Below are positions 44,435-54,764 of a stretch of DNA of 64,000 bases, piece after piece. The translations under genes were made by a program, and so were the position numbers. The notes below the pieces were generated by a model. The model saw only the letters and a program-made list of their open reading frames with translations, ran no database searches and had not been told where the DNA came from. Each line of letters opens with the position of its first letter. The stretch's first letter is position 1. This stretch comes from Meloidogyne chitwoodi (Eukaryota; Nematoda; Chromadorea; Rhabditida; Meloidogynidae), in contig JACZZP010000017.1 of NCBI GenBank assembly GCA_015183035.1, forward strand, positions 248,001 to 312,000, in the 5' to 3' direction.

Positions 44435-46447
44435 ATGAAAGTAAGTCAGCGTTTATGTACTGCATTTATTCAACAATATAATGGTGCTAGTAGTTCGATA
44501 GAGAGACCATTAGCTTATTATAGGTTAGAGAATTTTCAAAAAATTTAAAAAAATTTTAAATTTTTTTAGTCAATTTCGTCCAGCATCTCTTACAATGAAA
44601 CAATATTTGGACTTTGGCCGTAATGGAACAGACCGATCTTCATATATTTTTCTTAAAACAGAATTGCTTGTTAGAATGGCAAACATTATGCAAGAATTAA
44701 ATTTATTACCATTAAAACTTTTGCAGACAAAAAGTGGCAAATATGTTGCTAATTTATATAAACAAAGTTTGAGATTTTTTTTTAATTTTTATTTATTTCC
44801 TTTAGGCTTTTGTGAACTACTCCAATTTGAGGGAATAAACCCTAGCGTTTCAATCCTTCAAAAATTTAAAAGTCAACTACGTTCAATCCTCAGAAGACAT
44901 AATACCGTAGTCGAAACAATGGCTGAAGCATTAATAGAATTAAAACAAAGCAAAAACATTGACTTTTCCTGTGAACAAAATATTCAAGTTTGTAAAAAAA
45001 GTTTTAAATTTAAATTATTTAAGTTTGTAAAAAAGTTTTAAATTTAAATTATTTAAGTTTGTAAAAAAGTTTTAATACTTTAAAATATTCAAGTTTGTAA
45101 AAAAGTTTTAAATTTAAATTATTTAAGTCTGTAAAAAATTTTAATTCTTTAATTTTTAAGTATTTCCTCGATCGTTTTTATCTCAATCGAATATCAATTA
45201 GAATGTTACAAAATCAACACTGTTAGTTTATTTTTTAATTTCTTAAAACTTAAATATATTTTTTATAGTAGCAATTTTTGGTGAAGGACAACGTCCTGTT
45301 GATTTGGCAGGTCATGTAGGACATATAGGTGATTTTTTTGATTTTATTTACCGTCCAATTTAGTCTAATTTTTTCTTATTAACAAAAAGTCTTTCTTTCA
45401 ACAGATCCTAATTGTTGTGTTCGTGATATTCTAATAGACGCCTATGAAAATGCCCTTCTTCTTTCTGAACAACACTTTTGTGTTACACCCTCCCTAAGTT
45501 TGGAATGTTTCAACACTAAAAATCCTGGACAAGAAATACGAGTGCCTTTAGTTCCGTTACATCTTTATTATATTGTTTTTGAATTAATTAAGGTAATTAT
45601 TTATATTTTTTTAATTTAAATTAATTTTTTCCTTCTTAGAATTCAATGCGTGCAACAATAGAACACTTTTACCGTACAAACAAAGGACAAAAAAATGTTA
45701 TTGATGAATTACCTCCTATAAGAGCACAAATGGTTCTTGGACCAGAAAACTTGTCTATTAAGGTATTTTTACAGAATTTTATTTTAAAAAATTTTGAGAC
45801 TCTATTGTACTTAAATTTAAATTATTATTTTTTAAGATCAGTGACAGAGGCGGTGGTGTTCCCGCAGAAAAACTTAGTCATTTATTCCGCTATTCGTACA
45901 GTACAGCACCAAAACCTACCTCACAAAATGACACTCCATTTGTTAGTTTATTTTAATAAATTATCATATTTTTTTTTAAAATTAAGGCTGGCTATGGCTA
46001 TGGACTTCCAATTTCCCGGTAATCTTTTTTTTAAATTAAAAATTTACCAGACTCTAATGTCCAGAAAATTTTAAATTAATTTTTAAGATTATATGCTCGT
46101 TATTTTCTTGGTGATCTTTCATTAATTTCTATGGACGGATATGGAACAGATGCATTGATCTCTTTAAAGGTATTTGAAATATTCTTTTAAATTTAAAAAA
46201 TTATTAAATTAAAAAGGCAATACCTTCAGAAGCATGTGAGTTACTTCCAGTATTTGGTGCTTCTTCTCGTCGTTTAATTACAATGGCAAATCAAGTACCA
46301 GATTATTATTTTCAAACTTTTGGAAATAATAAATCAACAATAGAAGAAGCAGAAAGAAAATGGGATAATTCTTTACCTTTAGTTTCACAACAAAAAACAG
46401 ATGTTGCAAAACAAAGAGAAAATAATATTAGAAGAGCAATTCAATGA
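44435..46447 (+). CDS. pdhk-2: Pyruvate dehydrogenase kinase, mitochondrial, 11 exons, 449 aa
   Basis: Exons: 44435-44523, 44570-44766, 44806-44987, 45161-45221, 45269-45328, 45405-45592, 45640-45762, 45837-45941, 45987-46018, 46088-46169, 46217-46447; total 1350 nt. It phosphorylates the PDC E1-alpha subunit in the mitochondrial matrix and shuts off pyruvate oxidation. The N-terminal four-helix region ('[15 protein letters not shown]', '[17 protein letters not shown]', '[15 protein letters not shown]') is followed by the GHKL ATPase domain: N-box '[14 protein letters not shown]', G1-box 'ISDRGGGVP' (301-309), 'RYSYSTAP' and G2 '[17 protein letters not shown]', then '[12 protein letters not shown]'. 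Length is normal for the family (400-450), with a slightly long C-terminal tail. The symbol follows the single C. elegans orthologue and is an inference. Intron 3 contains a CAAGTTTGTAAAAAAGTTTT repeat. Confidence 0.94.
44985..45135. repeat. CAAGTTTGTAAAAAAGTTTTAA tandem repeat in a kinase intron
   Basis: Four to five units of about 35 bp (AAATTATTTAAGTTTGTAAA then AAGTTTTAA), immediately after the 5' splice site of intron 3. Relatives: 34070-34260, 35100-35350, 41890-42010, 46495-46560 and 47000-47110. Confidence 0.75.
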
Positions 46448-46733
46448 AACTTAAATGATAAAAAAATTAAGTCGGTTATGTGACACTTGGATTTAAGTTT
46501 GTAAAAATACAAGTTTTAAGTTAGCAAAAATACAAGTTTTAAGTTTGCAACTTTTCCGGAAAAGTTGAATACCGTAATATTACCACACCAAGTGACTTTT
46601 ATAAGCTTATCCTAATCTGTCACTTAACCGAATTCTATGTAATAAAAATTCAATTTGTACACATAAATTAATATTTTAATAATTTTACAAGAATATTTAA
46701 AGGTGAGATTACATTATTTTTAGGATTTATTTT

Positions 46734-49095
46734 TTATATTGTAATCATTAAGTAATGGGCATTTGGGTATAAAACATTGTTTAATAACCATGTTGTTGAA
46801 GAATATTTGTAGAATTGGTCAAGAATCCACTTAATTATTTATTTTTCATAAATTATTTTTTTAACTTACCAAATATAAGGCAAATTGTTGTTGACTAAAA
46901 GAAGGATAATTAAACTGTTGTTCGTTTGTAAGAAAAAATTCTCTTTGTTTCCCTTCTGCAATCTTCTCAACAAGTTTATTTGCTTCCTGTAAAAATATAG
47001 GTTTTAAGTTTGTAAAAATATAAATTAAGTTTTAAGTTGTTTAAGTTCGCAAAAATATATAAAAGTTTTAAGTTTGTAAAAATATAAGTTTCAGGTTTAC
47101 AAAATATGACTTTCAACTTTCCGGAAACATTAAATATATTCATTGAGATTCAATTATTAAAAATAAGTCTCTAACCTTTACAGCATTAAAGTTGCAAGTT
47201 TCTTTATCCTCCATAAGAAAGTAGAAACCAAGTGAGCGCATTTTTGTTAATTTATTACTTGAGACTGCGTCACCATCAAATTGTATTAGTGAAGGAATAC
47301 AAACTTAATAATTATTTTTAATTATTAAAAAATACTTAAGTTCATTCTTACCTTTTTCTTGCTTATTTTCTTTATAATAAATTAAATTATTTATCCAAAG
47401 CCAATTACTTAAAGTACAAAAAGGAATAAATTTACAATTAATAAGTTTAATATCTGATGAACATAAAATTGACATTAAAACATTATCTGGACTATAAATA
47501 TTAATTAATTTATTAGCCAATTTGTCAAAATATTGAATAGATTGTTGTGTTGGACGAACAAAAAAGTATCCTCCAGCAATTAAATTATTTGTTTCCATTG
47601 GGCTGGAACGATCAAAAATTATGTCGGCGGATTCTTTATTTTTTTTTTTGTTATTTTTAAATATTTTATTTAATTTTTTAACATACCATTATTATTTTCA
47701 ATATTAAGATTCAACAAATTTTTACGCCAAAATGTGTCCTAAATAAATTAAAATTTTGAATTAATTTTATTAAAATATTCAACTTGTTGTATCATAAAAA
47801 ATTGTTTGCCATAACTTGATATTAAACTTGCAATGTTTGCTCTAAAAATAGTGAATAATTGATAAGGTCCATCTTAAAAATAAAAAAAAAAATTTAAAAA
47901 AAATAAAATAATTTAAAACCTCCATAATTAAAAGGTATTTGTAAAGAAAAAATATTAATTTCTAATATTTTTAAATTTCGCCATTTTTTAATTAATTTAT
48001 TTTTTGCAAAAGAATCAAAAACTATAAAAAGGGTATTTGAATGAACATCTAAAAAATAATTTAAATTTTAAAAATTAAAATAAAATTAAAATTTAACTTT
48101 TCATTTCTTTAACATTACATAACCAATTTAAAGTCATTTCAATTATATGCTTATTTAAAAATATTATCAAAGTTGATTTATTTCGAGGTAATGAAGATAT
48201 TGTTGTCTTTACATTTGGTAGTGATATCTTAAAAGTTTTAGAATATTTTAAATAATTTAATTGAAACACAAACTTGTTTTTAATAGAAACACAAACTTGT
48301 TTTATTTGAAACACAAAAAAGTTTTTAATTTAAACACAAACTTAAGTTTTTAATTTAAACACCAACTTAAGTTTTTAATTTAAACACCAACTTAAGTTTT
48401 TAGTTGCAATACTGTCGCAACTTTCCCGACTTAAAACATTATACGAAATTTTTCTTATTATTTACACTTAATGTTATATTCTATTTTTAACAAATTCTCT
48501 TAGTCACCACCTAGCTTCCTCTTTCTTTAAAAATTAATAATTCTAAAACTTAACAAATATATATAAAATTCTTTCCCCAAAAGAGCTTCTTCTTCTTTAT
48601 CACTCTTAACATTCATAAAAATATTCCCCACAAAATTTATTAAATACGATAAATATTATCGCTTTCGAATTCTTACTTATTTAGAACTTCGAATTGAGTT
48701 TTTGTCAGATTTATAATCCGACAACACAAACTTAAGTTTTTAATTGAAAACAAACTTAAGTTTTTAATTGAAACACAAACTTATGATACTCACTTTCTTT
48801 TTTAAAGATAATAATTTTTAAAGGTTATTAAAAAATCTTTTCTTACTTAAAAACTTAAGTAAGTACCCATTAATTATGCTTTTAATTAAATGATTTAAGT
48901 AACCCCTTGATAGTTATATATTTTTAAGTAGAAATAATTTACCAAATTTTCAATAGAAATTTCAGGTGAATTTTTATGTACATAATTCATAACAATTATT
49001 CCAAGCCATACTTTTCGAAGAAATGCAAAAGAAAGCAAAATTACCCAAATAAATAAAATCCATTTTAGTAATATTAAAAAATATTTAATTGACAT
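46734..49095 (-). CDS. Type II membrane glycosyltransferase, PF03407 (nucleotide-diphospho-sugar transferase) type, 9 exons, 391 aa
   Basis: Exons: 49095-48943, 48227-48098, 48048-47920, 47872-47784, 47738-47687, 47633-47352, 47303-47176, 46986-46870, 46829-46734; total 1176 nt. The N-terminus has a single membrane segment (about residues 5-27) and basic residues, as in Golgi type II enzymes. The catalytic part shows 'STLIIFLNKHIIEMTLNWL', 'NTLFIVFDS', 'FFMIQQDTFWRKNLL', 'ADIIFDRSSPMETNNLIAGG' with 'YFFVRPTQQSIQYF', and 'SPDNVLMSIL', matching the order of the PF03407 fold (donor-site acidic motif, NAG-FF-RP segment, late DQ-like position replaced by DN). Function beyond sugar transfer is unknown. 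The last exon (31 residues) is joined by a good GTAAGT...TTAAG intron; ignoring it would end the protein two residues into the intron. Confidence 0.78.
48262..48415. repeat. AAACACAAACTTAAGTTTTT repeat in a glycosyltransferase intron
   Basis: Five to six units of about 25 bp with the 10-bp palindrome AACTTAAGTT, in the 715-bp first intron. Three more units lie at 48720-48785. Confidence 0.8.
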
Positions 49096-51105
49096 TTTAA
49101 AAAATAAAACTATTAAAATAATTCTAATAGTAAGGCAATCATTTATTTAATCCTTTAAAAAGGACATTTTTATCCCACACACGTTTACCAAAAAAGTAAA
49201 AAATAATTTAAATAATATTACTATAAATTTTTAAAATTTAATCCCTTGTCTGTAAATAATGTATTTGTGTGAATGACATGTGAAAATAAAATTTAAAAAA
49301 AATTTTAAACCAAATATCACACTGAATAAATAAATAAATATTTAAAATTTAAATTCCACGTCTTAAAAAAACTGCTGAATACTTTTTAAATTTTATTTAA
49401 TTTTGTTTTACGTTTTATTTCGCATAAAAAATATTTATTTATTTTAATTTAAAAGCCTACTGTTTATAAATATTATTAAATCACATGTATTACCTCAATA
49501 GATTTTGAACATTATAACTTTTGAATGGATAACTATTTAATCAACTTTTTATTTTGTTCAATAGAGAATTAAATTTGCTACAAAATAAGTCAGAAAATAA
49601 AATTTTAGGTTAATTGAAAAAAAAGTTACAGTTAAAAAACTAAGATTTTTCCAAGTTTTTGGTGATTTTCTGCTTATACTATTTTTAACTCATAATTTAA
49701 AATTTTTAAATTGAGCTCATTTTTTAGCAAATTAAATTCTCTATAAAATGATATCAAACTCAATATTATTCTTTTCATCTTTTCATAAGTTAAAAGACCG
49801 GAAAGTAACTAAGGTTTGTTCATAACACACACACTGTTTTCAAACTAATAAAATTATTTTTCCACTCTTTTGTATTCTTTTTTTTTAAAAAGACAAATAA
49901 AAATGTTTTTATAACTTTTTTGAAAAATACTAACAATAAAGTACAGAAAAAAAATAATTTTATTTTAAGTAAAGTATTTTAATATTATGCTTGTATGTAA
50001 GGTAGGTTGAATAATCTCTTCTTTTGAATGCCTAGACCAATTTTTCTAATTTTAGTGTCATTTAATAGAGCAGAAAATCTGCTATAAAAAACATATATTT
50101 TTAATTTTTATTTATATTAGAAAATTAATTTATGAGCAAAAAACTGACTTTATCACTGAAAATAAATTAGTAATTTTTGAAGGTTTTTTTCCATAACTTT
50201 TTTTCCTGTTTATATTAAATTGTCTCTATAATTTTAAATTGTAGTATACTTTTTTCTCTATCGAATTATACCAAAATTAACTAAAAAAGTTAATTCTTTC
50301 AAAAGTTATGCTTTTTAATACTCATTGTCAGCTAGGTCCTTTTCCTTTACCACCATTTTTTAGCGAGTAAAATCGGAAAAAAAAATTAACTAAAATTTAA
50401 TTTTTATCAAAAAAAATTTTTTTTGTTTATTTAGCCTTTAAATTATCCATTTTTGGATATTTTATTTAAAAAATATTTTTATCAAATTTTTAATTAAATT
50501 TAAAAATCAGAGACAGTTTAATGTTTTTTTCAATTTTATCTGCAATTATTTTTCTACTCTGTTTTATTACTTTTATTAAAATAAATTGTCTAAAAAGTAA
50601 AATCCTTTAATTTTATTTTCGCAATATTTCTGATATTTTCAGGTTATTTTTTAGGCAACATTCTGACTTGGTCCTCTTTCAATCATTTCTCTCTGACTTA
50701 TACCTTTAAATAAAATAAACTCTCCCACTTATTCCAACACCCCAACATGTTTCTTACAGCCTAACTTTTAAATTAAATTGACACTCCCACTTAGTCCTTT
50801 TTAATTAATTTAAATTATAACCACTCAACACGATTGATTAATTTTTGTCAATTTAAAAAAATTATCTTTGTTAAATGCCAATAAAAAAGGACATTTATCG
50901 ACTTTTTACCTTATGAAAATCTACTATTAATTTTAAATTCAGACATTAATATAAATAAATAAAGAAGCTTCTCCCCCAATCAATTCATTTATTTCTACAT
51001 AAGAATTAATTTAAATTAAAATTATTTAAATTAAAATAAAAATTAATTTTAAATAAAATTAAATAAAAATTAATTTTTAAGATTATTTTAAATAAAAAAG
51101 AAAAA
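49096..51105. promoter_or_regulatory. Divergent intergenic region between two glycosyltransferase genes
   Basis: 2.0 kb without exons. It holds two diverged copies of the dispersed 'CTCTATCGAAT(G/T)ATA(T/C)CAAAA' repeat in both orientations (about 49500-49850 and 50030-50330), probably lying as one palindromic or nested insertion. Promoters for both genes must be here but cannot be pinpointed. Confidence 0.5.
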
Positions 51106-54100
51106 ATGTTTTCTATTCCTATACGTCAGTTATTTTGTTCTGCTTTTATGCTGTTTTCATTGATTGCTACAATTGTAAATTTTAAAAATTTATTTTTTTT
51201 AATTAATTTATTTTTTAGGTTTACGTTACTAATATTGACAATGTGAAACTTTTATCAATAAAAATTGAAAAAACAGATTTTGTTGCTTTGGATGAAAGGA
51301 ACAATAAAATAAGGTAAAGGGGATTTGTGAAAGAGGACGTTTCAACGCGGCCTTATAAAATTGTTTAAAGAGAAGATAGAAGTCTGAAATTTTGAATTAA
51401 GTTTTTTATGAGTGTTATTTAACTGTTCTAAAAATTTCAGAATTTTAATTCAAGTATTTCAGAAGTTATGAGCTAAAATTTCCGAATATTGACTCTTTTT
51501 TCAACTTTTTCGCTCATAACTTTTCTTATACTTAACCAAAAATTCTGAAATTTTTAGGCAAGTTAGCTAACACTATTAAGAATATTTAAAAAAAAAATTC
51601 ATGGCTTTATCTAATGATTTTGCAATTTTATGAATTTTAAAGTTGTGGTTACTTAATAAAAATACATGGAAAACAGAGCTTTGGATAATTAAGAGAAGGA
51701 AATTAGAGAAAAAATTTTTTAGCATAACTAGTTGATAGAATAAATATTTTATTATAATTCAAATAAAAAATTTTTTTTAGAAATGAACTAAATCAAACAT
51801 TAAATAACTTGATAAAAGGAATGCCTATTGAAAATGATCAATGGTGCGAAAGAATGATTAGCGGAGATTTAAGTATTAACGAAATAAAAAAATTAAAAGA
51901 ATGGAAATTCAATGAAGACAATTTTATTGTTAAACCACCACCAGACGAGGATGACATGAATCAGCGCATTAAAAGAACTGAGGCAGAGGATAAGTAAGTG
52001 TTGAAACATTAGGAGGAAAACAAAGTCATAAAGAATATAAACTTGTTTGTAAATTTACAATTGTAACTGAAAAAATCAGTTTATAAATAATAATATAAAC
52101 TTAAGTTTATAAATTTACAATTGTAACTAAAATAACCTTGAATTGTAGTTTATTATTATAATTTTAAGAAATTAACATTGTAATTTTAAAATTCAAGTTT
52201 ACAATTTTAAATTTATATTTCCAATTCTCACAGATGTTTAAACCTTCGCAAACTTTTTTATTTTCACAACGAACCACTTTCTGAAGAGGAAAATGATTAT
52301 CCCTTAGCTTATGCAATGGTCACACATAAATCAGTAATACAAACAATGACAATGATTAGTTCTGTATATCAACCACAAAATGCTTATTGTATTGTAGTAG
52401 ATGATCAATCTAGTAATTCTTTTTTGAGACAAGTACAAATGCTTTCTGATTGTTTTAAAAATATTTTTGTTATGGTAAGGGGATTGACTTTTTTTTAATA
52501 AAATAAATATTTTTATAGAATGTTGGTAAAATACAATGGTGTAAATATGGAGTTGTAAGATCTGTTTTCTCTTGTTTAAAATATTTAACAGAAAAAAATC
52601 ATAATTGGAAATATTTTCAGGTAATTTTAATATTAAAAGTCTTATTTCATTTTTCCCTTATTTTTAGTATATGAGTGGAGTCGATCTTCCTTTAAAAACA
52701 AATTTAGAGGTAAAAAAAAATTTATAATTTTTAAAATAAATTTATAATATTTAAAATTAATTAAAAAATCTAAAATTAATTTATAAATCTAATTTTAAAG
52801 ATGGTAAGGATATTTAAACAATTAAATGGCACAATAAACGCTGATGTTTTGCCCTTTGAAGGTTATAGAATTCGATTAACTCAGGATTCAATAAAACCTC
52901 CTATTAAACTTTGGAAGTCTTCTCTATCAGCTTTAATAAGTAGAGAAGCTGCTAATGAAATGGTTAAAAGTGATAAAGTTAAAGATTTATTAAATTATTT
53001 ACAATATACTTGGTGCTCTGATGAAAGCTTATGGGCTACTATTGCGGGGAATCCTACAGGTAGGAATTGAGAATTCTGTTTTAAAAAATCAGAATTCTGT
53101 TTTAAAAAATCAGAAAAAATCAGAATTTTGTTTTAAAAAATCAGAATTCTGTTTTAAAAAATCAGAAAAAATCAGAATTTTGTTTTAGAAAAATCAGAAA
53201 AAATCAGAATTTTGTTTTAAAAAATCAGAATTTTGTTTTAAAAAATCAGAATTATGTTTTAAAAAATCAGAAAAAATCAGAATTTTGTTTTAGAAAAATC
53301 AGAAAAAATCAGAATTTTGTTTTAAAAAATCAGAATTTTGTTTTAAAAAATCAGAATTCTGTTTTAAAAAATCAGAAAAAATCAGAATTTTGTTTTAAAA
53401 AATCAGAATTTTGTTTTAAAAAATCAGAATTCTGTTTTAAAAAATCAGAAAAAATCAGAATTTTGTTTTAAAAAATCAGAATTCTGTTTTAAAAAATCAG
53501 AAAAAATCAGAATTTTGGTTTAGAAAATCGGTTAATATGCTAATAATTTTCATATAAATTTCAGAATTAAATATACCTGGAGGGTTTGACTCTGCTTCTA
53601 TTTATAAAAGTTTATTAAAGGAAAAAGATCGTTGTATAAAATATCAAACTTCAACATTAGCAACTCTTGAAGAAAATAAAGATAAATCAATAACACCAAA
53701 ATCTCCAAATTTTTCTTCAAAAAAGTTTAAACTTTCATCTTTTTATATTTCTCGTTATCAACTTTGGAATCAAAACAGTTATACACATCCAATTACAAGA
53801 TCAAAGCAACAATTTGTTAAGTGTAATGGAAAATTTGTTAAAGTATCTTGTGTTTTTGGTGTTGAGGATTTACCCAATCTTATTAATAGACCAGAGTTGG
53901 TCGTTCATAAAATGTATATGGATTTTGAACCTGCAGGTATTTTATATGTTTTATTAAATGTTTCCGGAAAGTTTAAACATTTTATTAAATGTTTCCTGAA
54001 AGTTTTATATGTTTTATTAGATGTTTCCGGAAAGTTTTATATTTTCCGGAATGTTATAAATTTCTATTTAATTAAAAAATAAACTTTTTTAGCCTATTTT

Positions 54101-54271
54101 TGCTTATGGAAAAATATTAGAGAAAGAGCTTTAAATTGGAGAGAACAGAAAAACTTTAATGCTGAGGTTTATTCTCAATTGCCTTCAGTAAGAATATCCA
54201 AAGGAGACCCAGAAGATCAACTAAAGTATTTTTTTGATGATATTTGCCATTTATCTATTAGTGGAAAATAA
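51106..54271 (+). CDS. GT14 core-2/I-branching-type N-acetylglucosaminyltransferase, 9 exons, 523 aa
   Basis: Exons: 51106-51174, 51219-51313, 51781-51993, 52234-52474, 52519-52620, 52668-52709, 52801-53059, 53565-53936, 54093-54271; total 1572 nt. It is a type II Golgi enzyme: a membrane segment at about residues 9-26 ('LFCSAFMLFSLIATIVYV'), a stem, then the Branch domain: 'YPLAYAMVTHKSVIQTMTMI', 'NAYCIVVDDQSSNSF', 'VGKIQWCKYGVVRSVFSCLK', 'FQYMSGVDLPLKTNLEMVRI', 'KLWKSSLSALISREAANEMV' and 'TWCSDESLWATIAGNP' with the acidic catalytic Glu region. Conserved cysteines fit the disulphide pattern of the family. Nematodes have an expanded GT14 set (gly-1, gly-15 to gly-19), so exact linkage cannot be stated. 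Intron 7 is almost wholly minisatellite, and intron 8 carries TTCCGGAA repeats. Confidence 0.93.
51395..51725. repeat. Diverged dispersed repeat in a GT14 intron
   Basis: Intron 2 contains two inverted halves around 'CTAAAATTTCCGAATATTGA': 'TAACTGTTCTAAAAATTTCA' and 'AAATTCTGAAATTTTTAGGC', each followed or preceded by 'TAACTTTTCT/AGTTATGAGC' words. Similar text is at 22180-22450. Confidence 0.5.
53066..53525. repeat. AATCAGAATTCTGTTTTAAA minisatellite, about 460 bp
   Basis: Over 20 copies of AAAAAATCAGAATT(C/T)TGTTTT, interspersed with shorter AATCAGAAAAAATCAGAATT units that create a higher-order pattern. The unit contains the 10-bp palindrome CAGAATTCTG. It fills the intron between exons 7 and 8 and is the longest array of this family in the window. 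Confidence 0.93.
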
Positions 54272-54764
54272 AAATTAAATAATATTTTTAATTTTTATTA
54301 TATTATATTTTTAATTGTGTACATTATGACTTTTTTCTTCTAATTTTCATTTAACTCAGGCATATTAAAAAAATTTTTCAATTTTTCATTTTATCCCCAC
54401 TTACTATTATATTTTCTTTTTTTTTTACTGACCATTTTTCTTTCTCACTTATATTTATAATTTTTATTTTTGTATATTATTTATATATCTTTACTGACAT
54501 GCTTTAAAAAATCGCACATAGTCAAAACTGATAAAAAAAGAATTTTATTTTTTGTTTGTTTTTTTGGGACAAAAAATTAATATTTAATTTAAATAATAAA
54601 AATTTATTTTTTCCAAAAGTATAGAAAAAAATGTCATCCCGAAACATTAACTTAAATTTAAAAAAATAAATTTAAATTTAAAAAAAAAAAATTAATTTTT
54701 TTCAATAGGACTAGGCAAAATTATTAAATATTAAAATTTTTTCAAATATTATCACAATTTTATT
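54272..54764. other. Spacer between convergent GT14 and SLC35E1-like genes
   Basis: Roughly 490 bp of A/T-rich DNA with no exon. It should contain both 3' UTR ends. Confidence 0.55.
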
